A stretch of 64,000 bases of DNA from Rickettsiella endosymbiont of Rhagonycha lignosa (GCF_964031165.1 NZ_OZ035011.1:533001-597000), one strand, 5' to 3'. Counted from the first letter of the stretch, positions 1 through 9,154 are shown. Notes: a model not told the origin generated them from the sequence alone. A program made the numbers and translations.

Positions 1-494
1 AACAAGCAAAAAAACTGAAAAATAAACATAGAACACGATTAAAAGCAAAACTTAGAGATAAATTAAGATTAAAAAATATTTTAATTAGTTCGGGTATGTT
101 AATTTGTGTTGATGCTTTAAATAATATTGGTTATCCAAAAAAAGAATATTTTATTGATTTAGTCGACACGGAATGGTGTTTACGTGCGCTATCTAAAAAT
201 TATCAAGTGTTGACGTTAGCGGATGTGCATATGCAACATACGATCGGTGAGGTTAAAATAACGAGAAATTCTTTTTTACAATATCAAAAACCAATTCGCT
301 ATTATTATTCCATTCGTAATAGTTTTTATCTCTTTTCTGAAAAAAAAATATCTTTAGTTTTACGCATATTTCTTTTAGTTCGAAATATACTGGAAATTAG
401 AAAAATTCCTTTTTTACCTAAACCTCTAACTAGTTTTATAGCGGCCGTATCTGGTTTAAAAGATGGATTATTAAAAAAAAATCTTAATTTATGA
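1..494 (+). CDS. Rhamnosyltransferase-like GT2 glycosyltransferase, 5' end cut by window
   Basis: The reading frame is open from base 3 with no start, so this is the C-terminal ~163 residues of a larger gene. The stretch LISSGMLICVDALNNIGYPK followed by FIDLVDTEW resembles the conserved acceptor-side region of rhamnosyltransferases of the RfbF/WbbL type (GT2), where an ISSG motif precedes FIDxVDxEW. The function would be transfer of rhamnose from dTDP-rhamnose to a lipid-linked glycan at the cytoplasmic membrane. This fits the rfbD and rfbB genes directly downstream; the stop overlaps the rfbD start by 4 bases (ATGA), indicating one operon. Family assignment is by motif memory; the sugar specificity is inferred. 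Confidence 0.75.
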   Translation, partial: QAKKLKNKHRTRLKAKLRDKLRLKNILISSGMLICVDALNNIGYPKKEYFIDLVDTEWCLRALSKNYQVLTLADVHMQHTIGEVKITRNSFLQYQKPIRYYYSIRNSFYLFSEKKISLVLRIFLLVRNILEIRKIPFLPKPLTSFIAAVSGLKDGLLKKNLNL

Positions 495-1363
495 AAATTT
501 TATTAACTGGTGCAAAAGGTCAATTAGGGCAAGAAATTGTCGATGCGGCAAAAAAATTAAATTTAAATCTTATTGCTTATACGCATCAAAACCTTAACAT
601 AACAGATATAGTTAAAATTGAAAAAATTATCTCAGAGGTAAAACCTAACTATATTATTAATGCTGCAGCTTATACAGCAGTAGATAAGGCAGAAAATGAA
701 GAAGAGCTTGTTTTTTTAGTTAATGCCATGGGTGTAAAGTTTTTAGCACAAATAGCTAAAAAATTTAATATACCTCTACTGCATATCTCTACCGATTATA
801 TTTTTTCTGGTCAAAAAAAAACTCCCTACTTAGAAGAAGACGATCCTCAACCTTTATCTGTGTATGGTAAAAGCAAGTTGGCAGGTGAGGTTTTGCTAAA
901 AGAAATTTGGTATAAATATATTATTTTACGAGTGAGTTGGGTATTTAGTCGATATGGAAATAACTTTGTAAAAAAGATCATTAATTTAGCCAAAGTTCGG
1001 CCCCAATTAAGCATTATTTCTGACCAAATTGGAGCTCCTACTTATGCAGGCGATATTGCACAAATTTTATTGAAAATAATAATATGCTTACAACAAGGTC
1101 AGACAGACTGGGGCACTTATCATTATACTGGAACGCCAGTGACCAATTGGTTTAATTTTGCTAAACAAATATTTTCTCAGGAAAAAATTCGACAACAATT
1201 GATATTAGCAGATATTTCGCCCATATTATCCTTAGAATATCCTAGCATTGCTCCTAGACCGCTTAATTCTGAATTAAATTGTAGCAAAATTTTGCGTGTG
1301 TTTAATATCTATCCAAGTAATTGGAATGAGGGTTTAATAAAGATTATTGAGCATTTATTATGA
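491..1363 (+). CDS. rfbD: dTDP-4-dehydrorhamnose reductase
   Basis: 290 aa, the normal length for RfbD. It reduces dTDP-4-keto-L-rhamnose to dTDP-L-rhamnose with NAD(P)H, the last step of the pathway. The Rossmann motif LTGAKGQLGQEI is at residues 4-15, followed by NAAAYTAVDKAE, the HISTDYIFSG segment and the catalytic YGKSKLAGE (YxxxK), all typical of RfbD/RmlD. It overlaps both neighbours by 4 bases (ATGA), so it is translationally coupled to the upstream rhamnosyltransferase and to rfbB downstream. rfbA and rfbC, needed for the complete pathway, are not in the window and would have to lie upstream or elsewhere. Confidence 0.95.
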   Translation: MKILLTGAKGQLGQEIVDAAKKLNLNLIAYTHQNLNITDIVKIEKIISEVKPNYIINAAAYTAVDKAENEEELVFLVNAMGVKFLAQIAKKFNIPLLHISTDYIFSGQKKTPYLEEDDPQPLSVYGKSKLAGEVLLKEIWYKYIILRVSWVFSRYGNNFVKKIINLAKVRPQLSIISDQIGAPTYAGDIAQILLKIIICLQQGQTDWGTYHYTGTPVTNWFNFAKQIFSQEKIRQQLILADISPILSLEYPSIAPRPLNSELNCSKILRVFNIYPSNWNEGLIKIIEHLL

Positions 1364-2397
1364 GTTATAAACCGTATAATATTTTAGTTACAGGAGGGGC
1401 TGGGTTTATTGGTAGTCATTTTATACGTTATTATCAAACTCAGTATCCGGATGTTTTTATTCTTAATATTGATAAATTAACCTATGCAGGTTCGTTAAGT
1501 AATTTAAAGCAGCTGCCTTACCCAGAGAAATACCGCTTTATTCAAGGAGATATCCTAGATAATAAATTAATTGCGGGTTTATTAAGAGATTTCAAAATTG
1601 ATACTATTGTGCACTTTGCAGCAGAAACCCATGTTGATCGTTCCATTCATAACCCCGATATTTTTGTTCAGGCCAATATATTGGGCACATTTAACTTATT
1701 AGAAAATAGTCGTAGTTATTGGTTAGAAAAGCTAAAGCTAAATGATTCATCTTGCCGTTTTCATCATATTTCTACGGATGAGGTTTATGGAAGTTTAGAT
1801 AAAAATCAACCTGCCTTTACAGAGTTAACTCCTTATCGGCCTACTTCTCCCTATTCCTCGAGTAAGGCAGCTGCAGATCATCTTGTGCGTAGTTATTATC
1901 ATACCTATAAATTACCTATTAGTATAACGCATTGTTCGAATAATTACGGTCCGTTACAACATAATGAGAAGTTTATTCCAACCATTATAAATTGCTGCTT
2001 AAAACAAAAACCTATACCTGTCTATGGTGATGGCTCCAATATAAGAGATTGGATTTTTGTAGAGGATCATTGCTGTGGGATTGCGCAAGTTATCCATAAG
2101 GGTAAAGTAGGGGAAACTTACAATATTGGCGGCAATAACGAATTAAGCAATTTAGAAGTAATTTATAGAATTTGTGAATTATTAAATAAAGCTAAACCTA
2201 TTGACTATTGTTATACCAAGTTAATTCATGGTGTAAAAGATCGAGCAGGGCATGATTGGCGTTATGCTATTAATATTAAAAAAATATCTAAAGCTTTCAA
2301 TTGGTATCCAAAAGAATCATTTTCTTCAGGAATTTTTAAGACATTTCTTTATTATCAGCTGAAAGAAAAAAATAGTTGTTCTTTATTCAATTATTAA
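1360..2397 (+). CDS. rfbB: dTDP-glucose 4,6-dehydratase
   Basis: 345 aa, within the family range. It converts dTDP-glucose to dTDP-4-keto-6-deoxyglucose, the first committed step toward dTDP-rhamnose. It has the NAD-binding motif VTGGAGFIGSH near residue 10, HFAAETHVDRS, the active-site HISTDEVYG segment and the catalytic YSSSKAAADH (YxxxK). All are canonical for RmlB, including the TDE acid pair. It starts inside the end of rfbD (4-base overlap). Its 3' end overlaps by 11 bases the tail of the convergent methyltransferase gene on the minus strand, which suggests the downstream boundary was created by rearrangement. Confidence 0.95.
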   Translation: MSYKPYNILVTGGAGFIGSHFIRYYQTQYPDVFILNIDKLTYAGSLSNLKQLPYPEKYRFIQGDILDNKLIAGLLRDFKIDTIVHFAAETHVDRSIHNPDIFVQANILGTFNLLENSRSYWLEKLKLNDSSCRFHHISTDEVYGSLDKNQPAFTELTPYRPTSPYSSSKAAADHLVRSYYHTYKLPISITHCSNNYGPLQHNEKFIPTIINCCLKQKPIPVYGDGSNIRDWIFVEDHCCGIAQVIHKGKVGETYNIGGNNELSNLEVIYRICELLNKAKPIDYCYTKLIHGVKDRAGHDWRYAINIKKISKAFNWYPKESFSSGIFKTFLYYQLKEKNSCSLFNY

Positions 2398-3292
2398 TAT
2401 GATACCAGCCTTCCATTTTAGCTTCTTCTAATACTGGAGTAACAGGTTCGAGATTACCTACAATAACCCGTTTATGGGGTATTTTTCTTGGTAATGTGCT
2501 TTTATTAATCACAATGACACTGTCTTGAAAGTTAATGGATTGAAGCCATTGTATGATATAGAAATCGGGCAACGTAAGTTTTTCGTTGAAATGAGAGTCT
2601 TTAATATGGTAAAAATTTAATATATCAATAAATTTTTTAAAAAACTCAATAGCAGAACCTTCATTTAAATAAGCTCCTCCATGACTGCTCCAATAGGAAG
2701 TATGTAAATCTTCTATAAGGTAGACTCCTCCTGGCTTTAATCTAGGAAAAAGTAGGTTAAAAGTTGTAATAATGTCAGAGCAGATATGGGACCCGTCATC
2801 AATGATGATATCAAAGGTAATGTTTTTAAAGCTTTTTTTCAAAGTCTGTTCGTCGGTAATGTCAAAATTATGAACTAATATATTTTCTTCTAAACGTAGA
2901 TCGAGTACTTTAGGATTAATATCAACGCCATAAATATGAGCATTTTTAAAATATTTATTTAAGATCTGTAGGCTGCCTCCATTCTGAATGCCAATTTCAA
3001 GTACATTAGCATTAGCTTCTATAAAACGTTTAAAAAATTCATCATAGATATCAAAATAATGACTCCACTTATCAGAGACATTTTGTTTATGATTATAATA
3101 CAGTTCCTTAAATGGGGTATACGGATGATTTTTAGAGGCAAGCTTAGGAGAATCTAGATTAATTTTTCTCCGAGAATAAGAATTATATTTCCTTATATAC
3201 CTAGCTAATTTTACTCTTAGCATTAGGAATTTAATTAAAAAATGCTTCATATATTTATCCATTAAATATCCTTTTAACTTTCTTTGTTTCAA
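2387..3292 (-). CDS. Class I SAM-dependent methyltransferase (MycE-like)
   Basis: 301 aa. The glycine-rich SAM site is VLEIGIQNGGSLQIL (about residues 97-111), followed by IYGVDINPK and by DIIIDDGSHICSD, the metal-binding IDDGSH signature of the MycE/TylE and cephalosporin-hydroxylase-like group, then PGGVYLIEDLHTSYW. Such enzymes O-methylate sugars in macrolides and LPS, so a role in O-methylating a glycan residue is inferred. It lies alone on the minus strand, convergent with rfbB. A basic N-terminal segment of ~60 residues precedes the domain. An internal Met (MDKYMKHF, residue 11) is an alternative start. The sugar acceptor cannot be read from the sequence. Confidence 0.75.
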   Translation of the reverse strand: MKQRKLKGYLMDKYMKHFLIKFLMLRVKLARYIRKYNSYSRRKINLDSPKLASKNHPYTPFKELYYNHKQNVSDKWSHYFDIYDEFFKRFIEANANVLEIGIQNGGSLQILNKYFKNAHIYGVDINPKVLDLRLEENILVHNFDITDEQTLKKSFKNITFDIIIDDGSHICSDIITTFNLLFPRLKPGGVYLIEDLHTSYWSSHGGAYLNEGSAIEFFKKFIDILNFYHIKDSHFNEKLTLPDFYIIQWLQSINFQDSVIVINKSTLPRKIPHKRVIVGNLEPVTPVLEEAKMEGWYHINN

Positions 3293-3766
3293 ATAAGAAA
3301 TTTAGATAATCCTATATAAACCAAACAACAAGATACTCTACAGTTGTAAATGATTCAATAGGTATTGATAAAGACTATCTGTAAATAAAGCTTATTTATA
3401 AGATTATAACATCTTAGAATAAGTTGATTGTACTAGATTAATAAAAATTGTAATTTATGTGATTTTAGTATAGGGATTTTGTTTTTGGGATATTGGCTAT
3501 TTATAATCAAGAGCGGCGTAAGCCTTTAGTTGTATAGAAAGAGAGGATAAATTTAGATCGGTAATTTTACCAAAATCTTCGACATTAACCCATGAGTCTA
3601 TACTATTCTGATTCAGAGTCTTAGTGTTTTGTCCTTTCTAAGGTCAATTTAAGCAATAAATATTTAATACAGATGTTATTGTATTAAATTGATAAAAATT
3701 GTAACATAGCGCTGAGATTTTGGACTTAGCGTTCTCGCTAGTTAACTAACAATGGAATTGTTGTAA
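3293..3766. other. Intergenic region with a decayed gene fragment
   Basis: 474 bases without an intact gene between the divergent methyltransferase and the GT-C gene. It holds the minus-strand coding fragment listed at 3497-3637. A 13-base direct repeat (ATAAAAATTGTAA) occurs at about 3440 and 3691. Promoters for both flanking genes must lie here, but no strong -35/-10 pair stands out. Confidence 0.5.
3497..3637 (-). pseudogene. C-terminal fragment of an unidentified gene
   Basis: Read on the minus strand, 46 codons end at a stop at 3497-3499. The peptide includes NSIDSWVNVEDFGKI and LSSLSIQLKAYAALDYK, a composition more protein-like than random AT-rich DNA. An in-frame stop directly precedes it at 3638-3640 and there is no start codon. 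I do not recognise the family. It is probably the remaining end of a gene lost from the LPS locus. Confidence 0.35.
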
Positions 3767-5563
3767 GTGAAAGCTAAAGATTTATTTCCTAGCTATAAAT
3801 TAAGCGTGATAGACTATCTTGTTGGTGGTTTATTGTTATTAGGCTGTTTTTTTGGTTTTTTTCAGAACGACATATATATAACCGGCTGGAATTCGCTCAA
3901 TTATTTATTTGGCAATCCACTTGATTTTTATGATAATTGCAAGAAAATCCAAGGCCATGGCCTTTTTGCCATAGCCAATTATCCCCCTTCCATTTTTATA
4001 ATTTTTGCAAGTTGGCTTTATCCTTTTAAGCTTCTAGGGTTAATAAAATCACCTTTGTATTTTCCAATCTATTTGGTTTACTGGCTCAAAATACTGACCT
4101 CAATTATATATGTTGCTACGGGATTTGTTTTTTATCGGGTCAGTCAAATTTATAATCACAATAAAAACTGGGGAAATTATGTTACTTGGTTATGGCTAAC
4201 CACGCCATTGGCAATATTTTCCCAATTTATTTTCTCTCAATATGATATTTTTTATGTTTTTCTTTCACTTTATGGCTTTTTATCTTTTTTAAAGAGAGAG
4301 ATTTATTTTGCTTCTGTTTTGTTTGGCTTGGCAATAACTTTTAAATATTTCCCTTTTTTTGTCTTTATACCAATGTTGTTTTTTTTTGAAAAAAAAATCA
4401 TTAGAGTTTTTATAAATATCCTTATTTTTTTAATACCCATACTTATTATCCAGGTATTATATGGCCATTCACCTGCCTATATTGAAGGGGTAATGGGTTT
4501 TTCCGTGATAGGCCGTATTTTTTCAGCGGCTTTAGATATTAGTGGATTAAAAATTTATTATATTTTCGCTATATTTACTTTGCTTTCAGGGCTTGCATAC
4601 TATATTGATGTCTCAAAAAATATTGAAAAAAATGCTGCGTATCTCTTTCTTATATCTAGTCTTTTCCCTTTTTTGTTTATCACGTGGCATCCTCAATGGT
4701 TACTATTTTTTACGCCAGCCATTGTTTTAACTACTGCTTTAAGTGCGCAACTTAAAATTAATAAATTACTTACCATAGATTTGTTTGCTATGCTACCGTT
4801 CATTGCATATGTTACGTTAGTATCTCAAAATAATGTCGATTTAACTATGTTTCAAGCAAAGTTTTTGCATATTCCTTTTGAAAATTCACATAATATAGGT
4901 AAACTATTTAAATTTTTTAAAGGATTTAGTTCTAATGTGTATCTTTCAATATTTTGGGGATATTTACTACTGCAATTTTTTATTAAATATACATTAGTTT
5001 CACACAAAGAATTGTGTATTTTTAGCAAGTATTCTTATAAATTAGTTCGATTGCGATATTATATTGGAATAGCTATTTTTCTTGTTCCAGCAATTTTAAT
5101 ATTTTATTTAAATTATAAAAATATGGGTCGTTATTTGCTCAATATAACGCAAGAAAAAAACTTTGGCGAACTTACATCAAAAAGAAGTTTTGAGCAAACT
5201 TTTGTAGCTACAGGGACAAGATTAACCGAAGTTGATTTACTTTTAGCTACTTTTTCAAGAATTAATAACAAAATTTTATACTTTGAAATCCTTGATAAAA
5301 ATCATAAACAACTTGGTTTAGTTAAACGTTCTGCGATTGAAATTTTAGATAATAGTTGGGAATCTTTTTATTTTTCAGATGTTAAACTAAAAAAAGGGGA
5401 AAAATACATATTACGTTTAAGTTCACCTGAGAGCGCTGCAGGAAATGCTATTACTTGGTGGGCTAGTGCAAAAGCAAGTTATAAGAATGGTATTGCTATC
5501 ATTGATGGTATACCAAAAAATTCTGATTTTTCATTTCGAATTAAATTTGAAAAAACAACTTAA
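3767..5563 (+). CDS. GT-C type membrane glycosyltransferase with C-terminal soluble domain
   Basis: 598 aa starting at GTG; an in-frame stop just upstream excludes a longer form. About ten hydrophobic segments run from residue 15 to 450. An extracytoplasmic loop follows the first segment, and SQYDIFYVFLSLYGF and FITWHPQWLLFF resemble signature regions of polyprenol-phosphate-dependent GT-C enzymes (GT50/GT87-like). Residues ~460-598 form a soluble, beta-rich domain possibly of carbohydrate-binding type. The inferred role is periplasmic transfer of a sugar from a polyprenyl carrier onto lipid-linked O-antigen. The GtrA-like (6737) and GtrB-like (10080) genes nearby would supply and flip such a donor. 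The donor sugar is unknown. Confidence 0.65.
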   Translation: MKAKDLFPSYKLSVIDYLVGGLLLLGCFFGFFQNDIYITGWNSLNYLFGNPLDFYDNCKKIQGHGLFAIANYPPSIFIIFASWLYPFKLLGLIKSPLYFPIYLVYWLKILTSIIYVATGFVFYRVSQIYNHNKNWGNYVTWLWLTTPLAIFSQFIFSQYDIFYVFLSLYGFLSFLKREIYFASVLFGLAITFKYFPFFVFIPMLFFFEKKIIRVFINILIFLIPILIIQVLYGHSPAYIEGVMGFSVIGRIFSAALDISGLKIYYIFAIFTLLSGLAYYIDVSKNIEKNAAYLFLISSLFPFLFITWHPQWLLFFTPAIVLTTALSAQLKINKLLTIDLFAMLPFIAYVTLVSQNNVDLTMFQAKFLHIPFENSHNIGKLFKFFKGFSSNVYLSIFWGYLLLQFFIKYTLVSHKELCIFSKYSYKLVRLRYYIGIAIFLVPAILIFYLNYKNMGRYLLNITQEKNFGELTSKRSFEQTFVATGTRLTEVDLLLATFSRINNKILYFEILDKNHKQLGLVKRSAIEILDNSWESFYFSDVKLKKGEKYILRLSSPESAAGNAITWWASAKASYKNGIAIIDGIPKNSDFSFRIKFEKTT

Positions 5564-5605
5564 AGTAAATAGTTTACTAGATATCAATTAGCAGCAAGGA
5601 GTATT

Positions 5606-5653
5606 ATGAAAGCAATAATTTTAGTAGGTGATGCAGGGAATGTTTACACATAA
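5606..5653 (+). pseudogene. 5' stub of glucose-1-phosphate cytidylyltransferase (rfbF remnant)
   Basis: The first ~34 bases match the start of the intact rfbF gene at 19393 with about five mismatches: MKAIILVGDAG here against MKAVILAGGTG there. The upstream AAGGA ribosome-binding site is also kept. After that the sequence runs straight into rfbG and the stub frame stops at TAA (5651-5653). This is the left scar of an rfbF-rfbG pair whose rfbF has been deleted; the intact rfbF sits 14 kb downstream next to a ruined rfbG. Confidence 0.85.
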
Positions 5654-6743
5654 AATTGTTACTTTAGATAAAAAGTTTTGGCAAGGAAAAAAAGTATTAT
5701 TAACAGGCCATACCGGATTTAAAGGGAGTTGGCTTTCTTTGTGGTTGCAATCATTGGGTGCTAATTGTGTAGGTTTTTCTCTGGCTCCCCACACACAACC
5801 TAGTTTTTTTGAAATTGCACAACTGAATACCCGTATGGTAAGTATTTTTGGTGATATTAGAAATTTAGAATTATTAAAAAAAATATTTAAGCGATATCAA
5901 CCTGAAATTGTTATTCATATGGCTGCACAAGCTTTGGTTCGCTATTCGTATCAGGAACCATTGGAAACATATATGATCAATGTAATGGGGAGCATAAATC
6001 TTTTCGAAGCTGCACGCTTAACAAATAGTGTAAAGGTTATAGCGAATGTAACTAGCGATAAATGTTATGAAAATAATGATTCTAAAAAAATATTTACTGA
6101 AGAAGATAAATTGGGGGGTGGGGATCCTTATAGTAATAGCAAAGCTTGTTCTGAATTAGTAACACAAGCTTATTATCAATCTTATTTTAAGGCTAAAAAT
6201 ATTGGTATGGTTTCTATGCGAGCGGGGAATGTAATAGGAGGTGGAGATTGGGCTAAGGATCGTATTGTTCCTGACATCATTAATGCCTGTATCAAAGAAG
6301 AAAATCTATTTTTACGTTATCCTAGTGCATTGCGTCCTTGGCAGCATGTATTAGAGCCTTTGTCAGCTTATCTTTTGCTGACACAAAGACTTTATGAACA
6401 GCCTGAATATTCAGGCCCTTGGAATTTCGGTCCTGATGAATATGATACTAAAGCTGTAAGTTGGATAACAAATTACATTATTAATTATTTGAGAAGCCCA
6501 ATTAAATGGTTTTTAAATGAAAATGAATCCCCTTATGAATCTAGTCATCTCAAATTAGATTCTAGTAAGGCCAAAGCAAATTTAGGTTGGATGCCATGTT
6601 GGAGTATAGAAAAGTGTTTAGATAAAGCCATTAATTGGTATCAAGCTTATCAAGAAAATGAGGATATGTTTGAAATGAGCTTATCACAAATAAATGAATT
6701 CATGAAAGATTATCGAAAAATTCATGAAAGAATCAAATGCTAA
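5640..6743 (+). CDS. rfbG: CDP-glucose 4,6-dehydratase
   Basis: 367 aa from ATG 5640. It converts CDP-glucose to CDP-4-keto-6-deoxyglucose, the entry to 3,6-dideoxy and related sugars. Near the N-terminus FWQGKKVLLTGHTGFKGSWL is the RfbG/DdhB signature; further on come HMAAQALVRYSY, TSDKCYEN, the YxxxK motif YSNSKACSE and WGPDEY-like NFGPDEYDT. In-frame GTG 5628 and ATG 5631 are alternative starts, but AGGTGA at 5626-5631 is a good Shine-Dalgarno sequence for 5640. That Shine-Dalgarno sequence lies inside the rfbF stub. Its substrate would come from RfbF at 19393. The 3' end overlaps the GtrA-like gene by 7 bases. Confidence 0.93.
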   Translation: MFTHKIVTLDKKFWQGKKVLLTGHTGFKGSWLSLWLQSLGANCVGFSLAPHTQPSFFEIAQLNTRMVSIFGDIRNLELLKKIFKRYQPEIVIHMAAQALVRYSYQEPLETYMINVMGSINLFEAARLTNSVKVIANVTSDKCYENNDSKKIFTEEDKLGGGDPYSNSKACSELVTQAYYQSYFKAKNIGMVSMRAGNVIGGGDWAKDRIVPDIINACIKEENLFLRYPSALRPWQHVLEPLSAYLLLTQRLYEQPEYSGPWNFGPDEYDTKAVSWITNYIINYLRSPIKWFLNENESPYESSHLKLDSSKAKANLGWMPCWSIEKCLDKAINWYQAYQENEDMFEMSLSQINEFMKDYRKIHERIKC

Positions 6744-7156
6744 GTAAAACTAATGAGATTAAAAGTCAAGTTATTCGGTTTATTTGCGTGGGTATGTTAA
6801 ATACCATGGTCGGATATGGTTTATATGCTTTTTTTATATTTATTCATATACGATATTTTTTAGCATTGTTTCTTGCAACTTGCTTAGGAATAATTTTTAA
6901 TTTTGTAACTATCGGAAAAATTGTATTTAAAAGAAAAAACTTAAAAAAATTTTTAAAATTTAGTTTTATGTATATTATTTTATATTTTTTAGGGTTAATT
7001 TTTATAAGTTTATTAAATAAATTAAATATAAACTTATATTTTTCTGGATTTGTTAGTATGATTTTACTTTCAGGTTTATCTTTTTTTGGAAACAAGTTTA
7101 TCATTTTCAAAAATGAAAATATAAACAAAGTTAATACTAATAGGTTTGTATGTTAA
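6737..7156 (+). CDS. GtrA-family membrane protein (putative polyprenyl-phosphate-sugar flippase)
   Basis: 139 aa with four hydrophobic segments and a basic loop, the layout of GtrA proteins. QVIRFICVGMLNTMVGYGLY at residues 10-29 and the C-terminal FFGNKFIIFK match the ends of this family. GtrA members are thought to flip undecaprenyl-phosphate-linked sugars across the inner membrane for periplasmic modification of O-antigen. It overlaps rfbG (7 bases) and the epimerase gene (7 bases), so it belongs to the same operon. The GtrB-like glycosyltransferase at 10080 and the GT-C gene at 3767 would complete a Gtr-like system; that link is inference. Confidence 0.75.
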   Translation: MLSKTNEIKSQVIRFICVGMLNTMVGYGLYAFFIFIHIRYFLALFLATCLGIIFNFVTIGKIVFKRKNLKKFLKFSFMYIILYFLGLIFISLLNKLNINLYFSGFVSMILLSGLSFFGNKFIIFKNENINKVNTNRFVC

Positions 7157-8211
7157 ATTCAATAATTAAAGAAGATGTTGAGTTAATAAGTAAAGTAAAT
7201 CTCCCTTGGAAAGACTTGGCAAACAGTACAATATTAATTTCAGGTGCAAGCGGTATGTTGCCTGCCTATCTAATTGATACTTTAATGTATGTTAGTAATA
7301 AAAAAAATCTAAATATAAAAATTCTAGCAATTGTACGAAATCAAATGAAGGCAAAAGATCGGTTTAAGGCGTATAAAAATTCAAAAAATTTAAAAATTAT
7401 AGAACAAGATATATGCCATGAAGTTTCTTTTAATGAAAAAATAGATTATATAGTTCATGCTGCAAGTCAAGCAAGTCCTATATTTTATAGAACCGATCCA
7501 GTTGGGACAATTTTACCTAACGTTTTAGGAACCTATTATTTATTAGAATTAGCTAAAAAAAACAAAATAAAAGGTTTCTTATATTTTAGTTCTGGAGAGG
7601 TGTATGGAGAGGTTACTAAAAAAAGCACTCCTACTAAGGAAAATATGTATGCTTATTTTGATCATTTAAATTTTCGATCATGCTATGGTCAAAGTAAAAA
7701 AATGGGTGAGACCTTATGTGCTGTCTATATGTATCAGTTTAATATTCCAACGAAAATTGTTCGTCCATACCATGTGTATGGTCCTGGGATGAAACTAAAC
7801 GATGGAAGACTTTTTTCAGATTTAATAGCTGACATAATACAAAAAAGAGACATTACATTATGGAGTGAAGGAAGTGCAATCCGATCTTTTTGTTATCTAT
7901 CGGATGCGACTGTAGGTTTTTTGTCTGTTTTATTAAAAGGAAACTCATCTGAAGCGTATAATATCGGAAACCCAGAGGCTACGTTATCTGTTTTAGAGCT
8001 GGCAAACCGTTTAATAGCTTTGTTTCCTGAAAGAAATATAAAAATGAATAAAAAAAACCGACCAAAGAGTAGTGTTTATGCATCTAGTAATGTTGAAATA
8101 GCTTATCCTGATGTATCTAAAGCAATGGAACTTGGCTGGAAGCCAAGCATTTCTATAGAGGAAGGGTTTGCAAGAACTGTAAGGAGTTTTAATGAGTATA
8201 GTGAATTGTGA
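7150..8211 (+). CDS. NAD-dependent epimerase/dehydratase family protein
   Basis: 353 aa extended SDR. The NAD site is ILISGASGMLPAYL at about residues 27-40, followed by YIVHAASQASPIFY, FSSGEVYGE and the catalytic YGQSKKMGE (YxxxK). The closest remembered relatives are UDP-glucuronate decarboxylase/dTDP-glucose-dehydratase-like enzymes in LPS clusters. In this locus it could reduce or epimerise the CDP-keto sugar made by RfbG. The second copy of the module once had the same gene: a wrecked 3' end of a homologue is found at 20505-20606. It overlaps the FkbM gene downstream by 20 bases. The exact reaction cannot be read from sequence. Confidence 0.7.
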   Translation: MLNSIIKEDVELISKVNLPWKDLANSTILISGASGMLPAYLIDTLMYVSNKKNLNIKILAIVRNQMKAKDRFKAYKNSKNLKIIEQDICHEVSFNEKIDYIVHAASQASPIFYRTDPVGTILPNVLGTYYLLELAKKNKIKGFLYFSSGEVYGEVTKKSTPTKENMYAYFDHLNFRSCYGQSKKMGETLCAVYMYQFNIPTKIVRPYHVYGPGMKLNDGRLFSDLIADIIQKRDITLWSEGSAIRSFCYLSDATVGFLSVLLKGNSSEAYNIGNPEATLSVLELANRLIALFPERNIKMNKKNRPKSSVYASSNVEIAYPDVSKAMELGWKPSISIEEGFARTVRSFNEYSEL

Positions 8212-9112
8212 GAAACAATATAAATCAGGTGAGATAGACATAAAAAAATATATCGAAGAAATGTATATATTGCATACTAAATTGTTTGAATATGCAAAAT
8301 ATATTGAGAATAGCTATATAAGCAGTATTGAAATAAAAGAAAGTTCTCTAATTTTAAAGTTAGAAGACGGTATTAATTTAATGTACCATATGCCTGATAA
8401 GCGTTCCGCTGCTTTTGATCTATTAAGCTTTAAGTCTTATGAGAAAGAAGAGTTAGATGTTATTTTAAATATAATAGAACCAAATATGGTTTTTTTTGAT
8501 ATTGGTGCAAATATCGGTTGGCATTCTATTAACATCGCAAAAGCTTATGAATCAATAAGCGTTTATGCATTTGAGCCAATTTTAGAAACATTTAACTTAT
8601 TAAAAAATAATATTATTCTTAACAATTTAAGAAATGTTCAATTATTTAATATTGGACTTTCTAATACGTGCGAAGAGCAAGTTTTTTATTATGATAGGCA
8701 TGCAACTGCTTTCACTTCTTCAAGAAATAATTTAGAAAAAGACAATATTCATAAAATTTATGCACAAGTAGAGAAAATGGATGAATTTATATGTAACAAT
8801 AAAATAGATAAAGTAGATTTTATAAAATGTGATGTGGAAGGATCTGAATTACACGTCATTCAAGGAGGTAAAAAACATATCGAAAAATTTTTACCTATGG
8901 TTATGATTGAGATGGTGAGAAAATGGACTGCAAACTTTCATTATCATCCTAATCAGATTATTAAATTTTTTGCGGACTTAGAATACCAATGTTTTAGAAT
9001 TCAAGATAAAAAATTAATTGATTTTCCTTTTATGGATGAAGAAACCCCTGATATTAATTTTTTATTTTTACATAAAATTAAACATGCTAATAAAATTAAA
9101 AATTATTCATAG
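8192..9112 (+). CDS. FkbM-family methyltransferase, tandem copy 1
   Basis: 306 aa. The SAM-binding motif FFDIGANIGWHSINIAK is at about residues 105-121, followed by FEPILETFNLLKNN and the FkbM hallmark VDFIKCDVEGSELHVIQGG. A conserved N-terminal helical region of ~90 residues precedes it. AAGGAG six bases before ATG 8192 supports the start even though it lies within the epimerase gene. FkbM enzymes O-methylate sugars or other hydroxyls, so a glycan-methylation role is inferred. The next gene is a paralogue over its whole length, and a third homologue is decayed at 20615-21510. Confidence 0.82.
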   Translation: MSIVNCEKQYKSGEIDIKKYIEEMYILHTKLFEYAKYIENSYISSIEIKESSLILKLEDGINLMYHMPDKRSAAFDLLSFKSYEKEELDVILNIIEPNMVFFDIGANIGWHSINIAKAYESISVYAFEPILETFNLLKNNIILNNLRNVQLFNIGLSNTCEEQVFYYDRHATAFTSSRNNLEKDNIHKIYAQVEKMDEFICNNKIDKVDFIKCDVEGSELHVIQGGKKHIEKFLPMVMIEMVRKWTANFHYHPNQIIKFFADLEYQCFRIQDKKLIDFPFMDEETPDINFLFLHKIKHANKIKNYS

Positions 9113-9154
9113 GAATAATAGCTTAATTTAATATCAACCTAAGAGGTTCTATAA

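Noticed and set aside
3293-3766. JUMPstart/ops element upstream of the O-antigen genes
   Set aside because: No GGCGGTAGC-like core was found in this gap.
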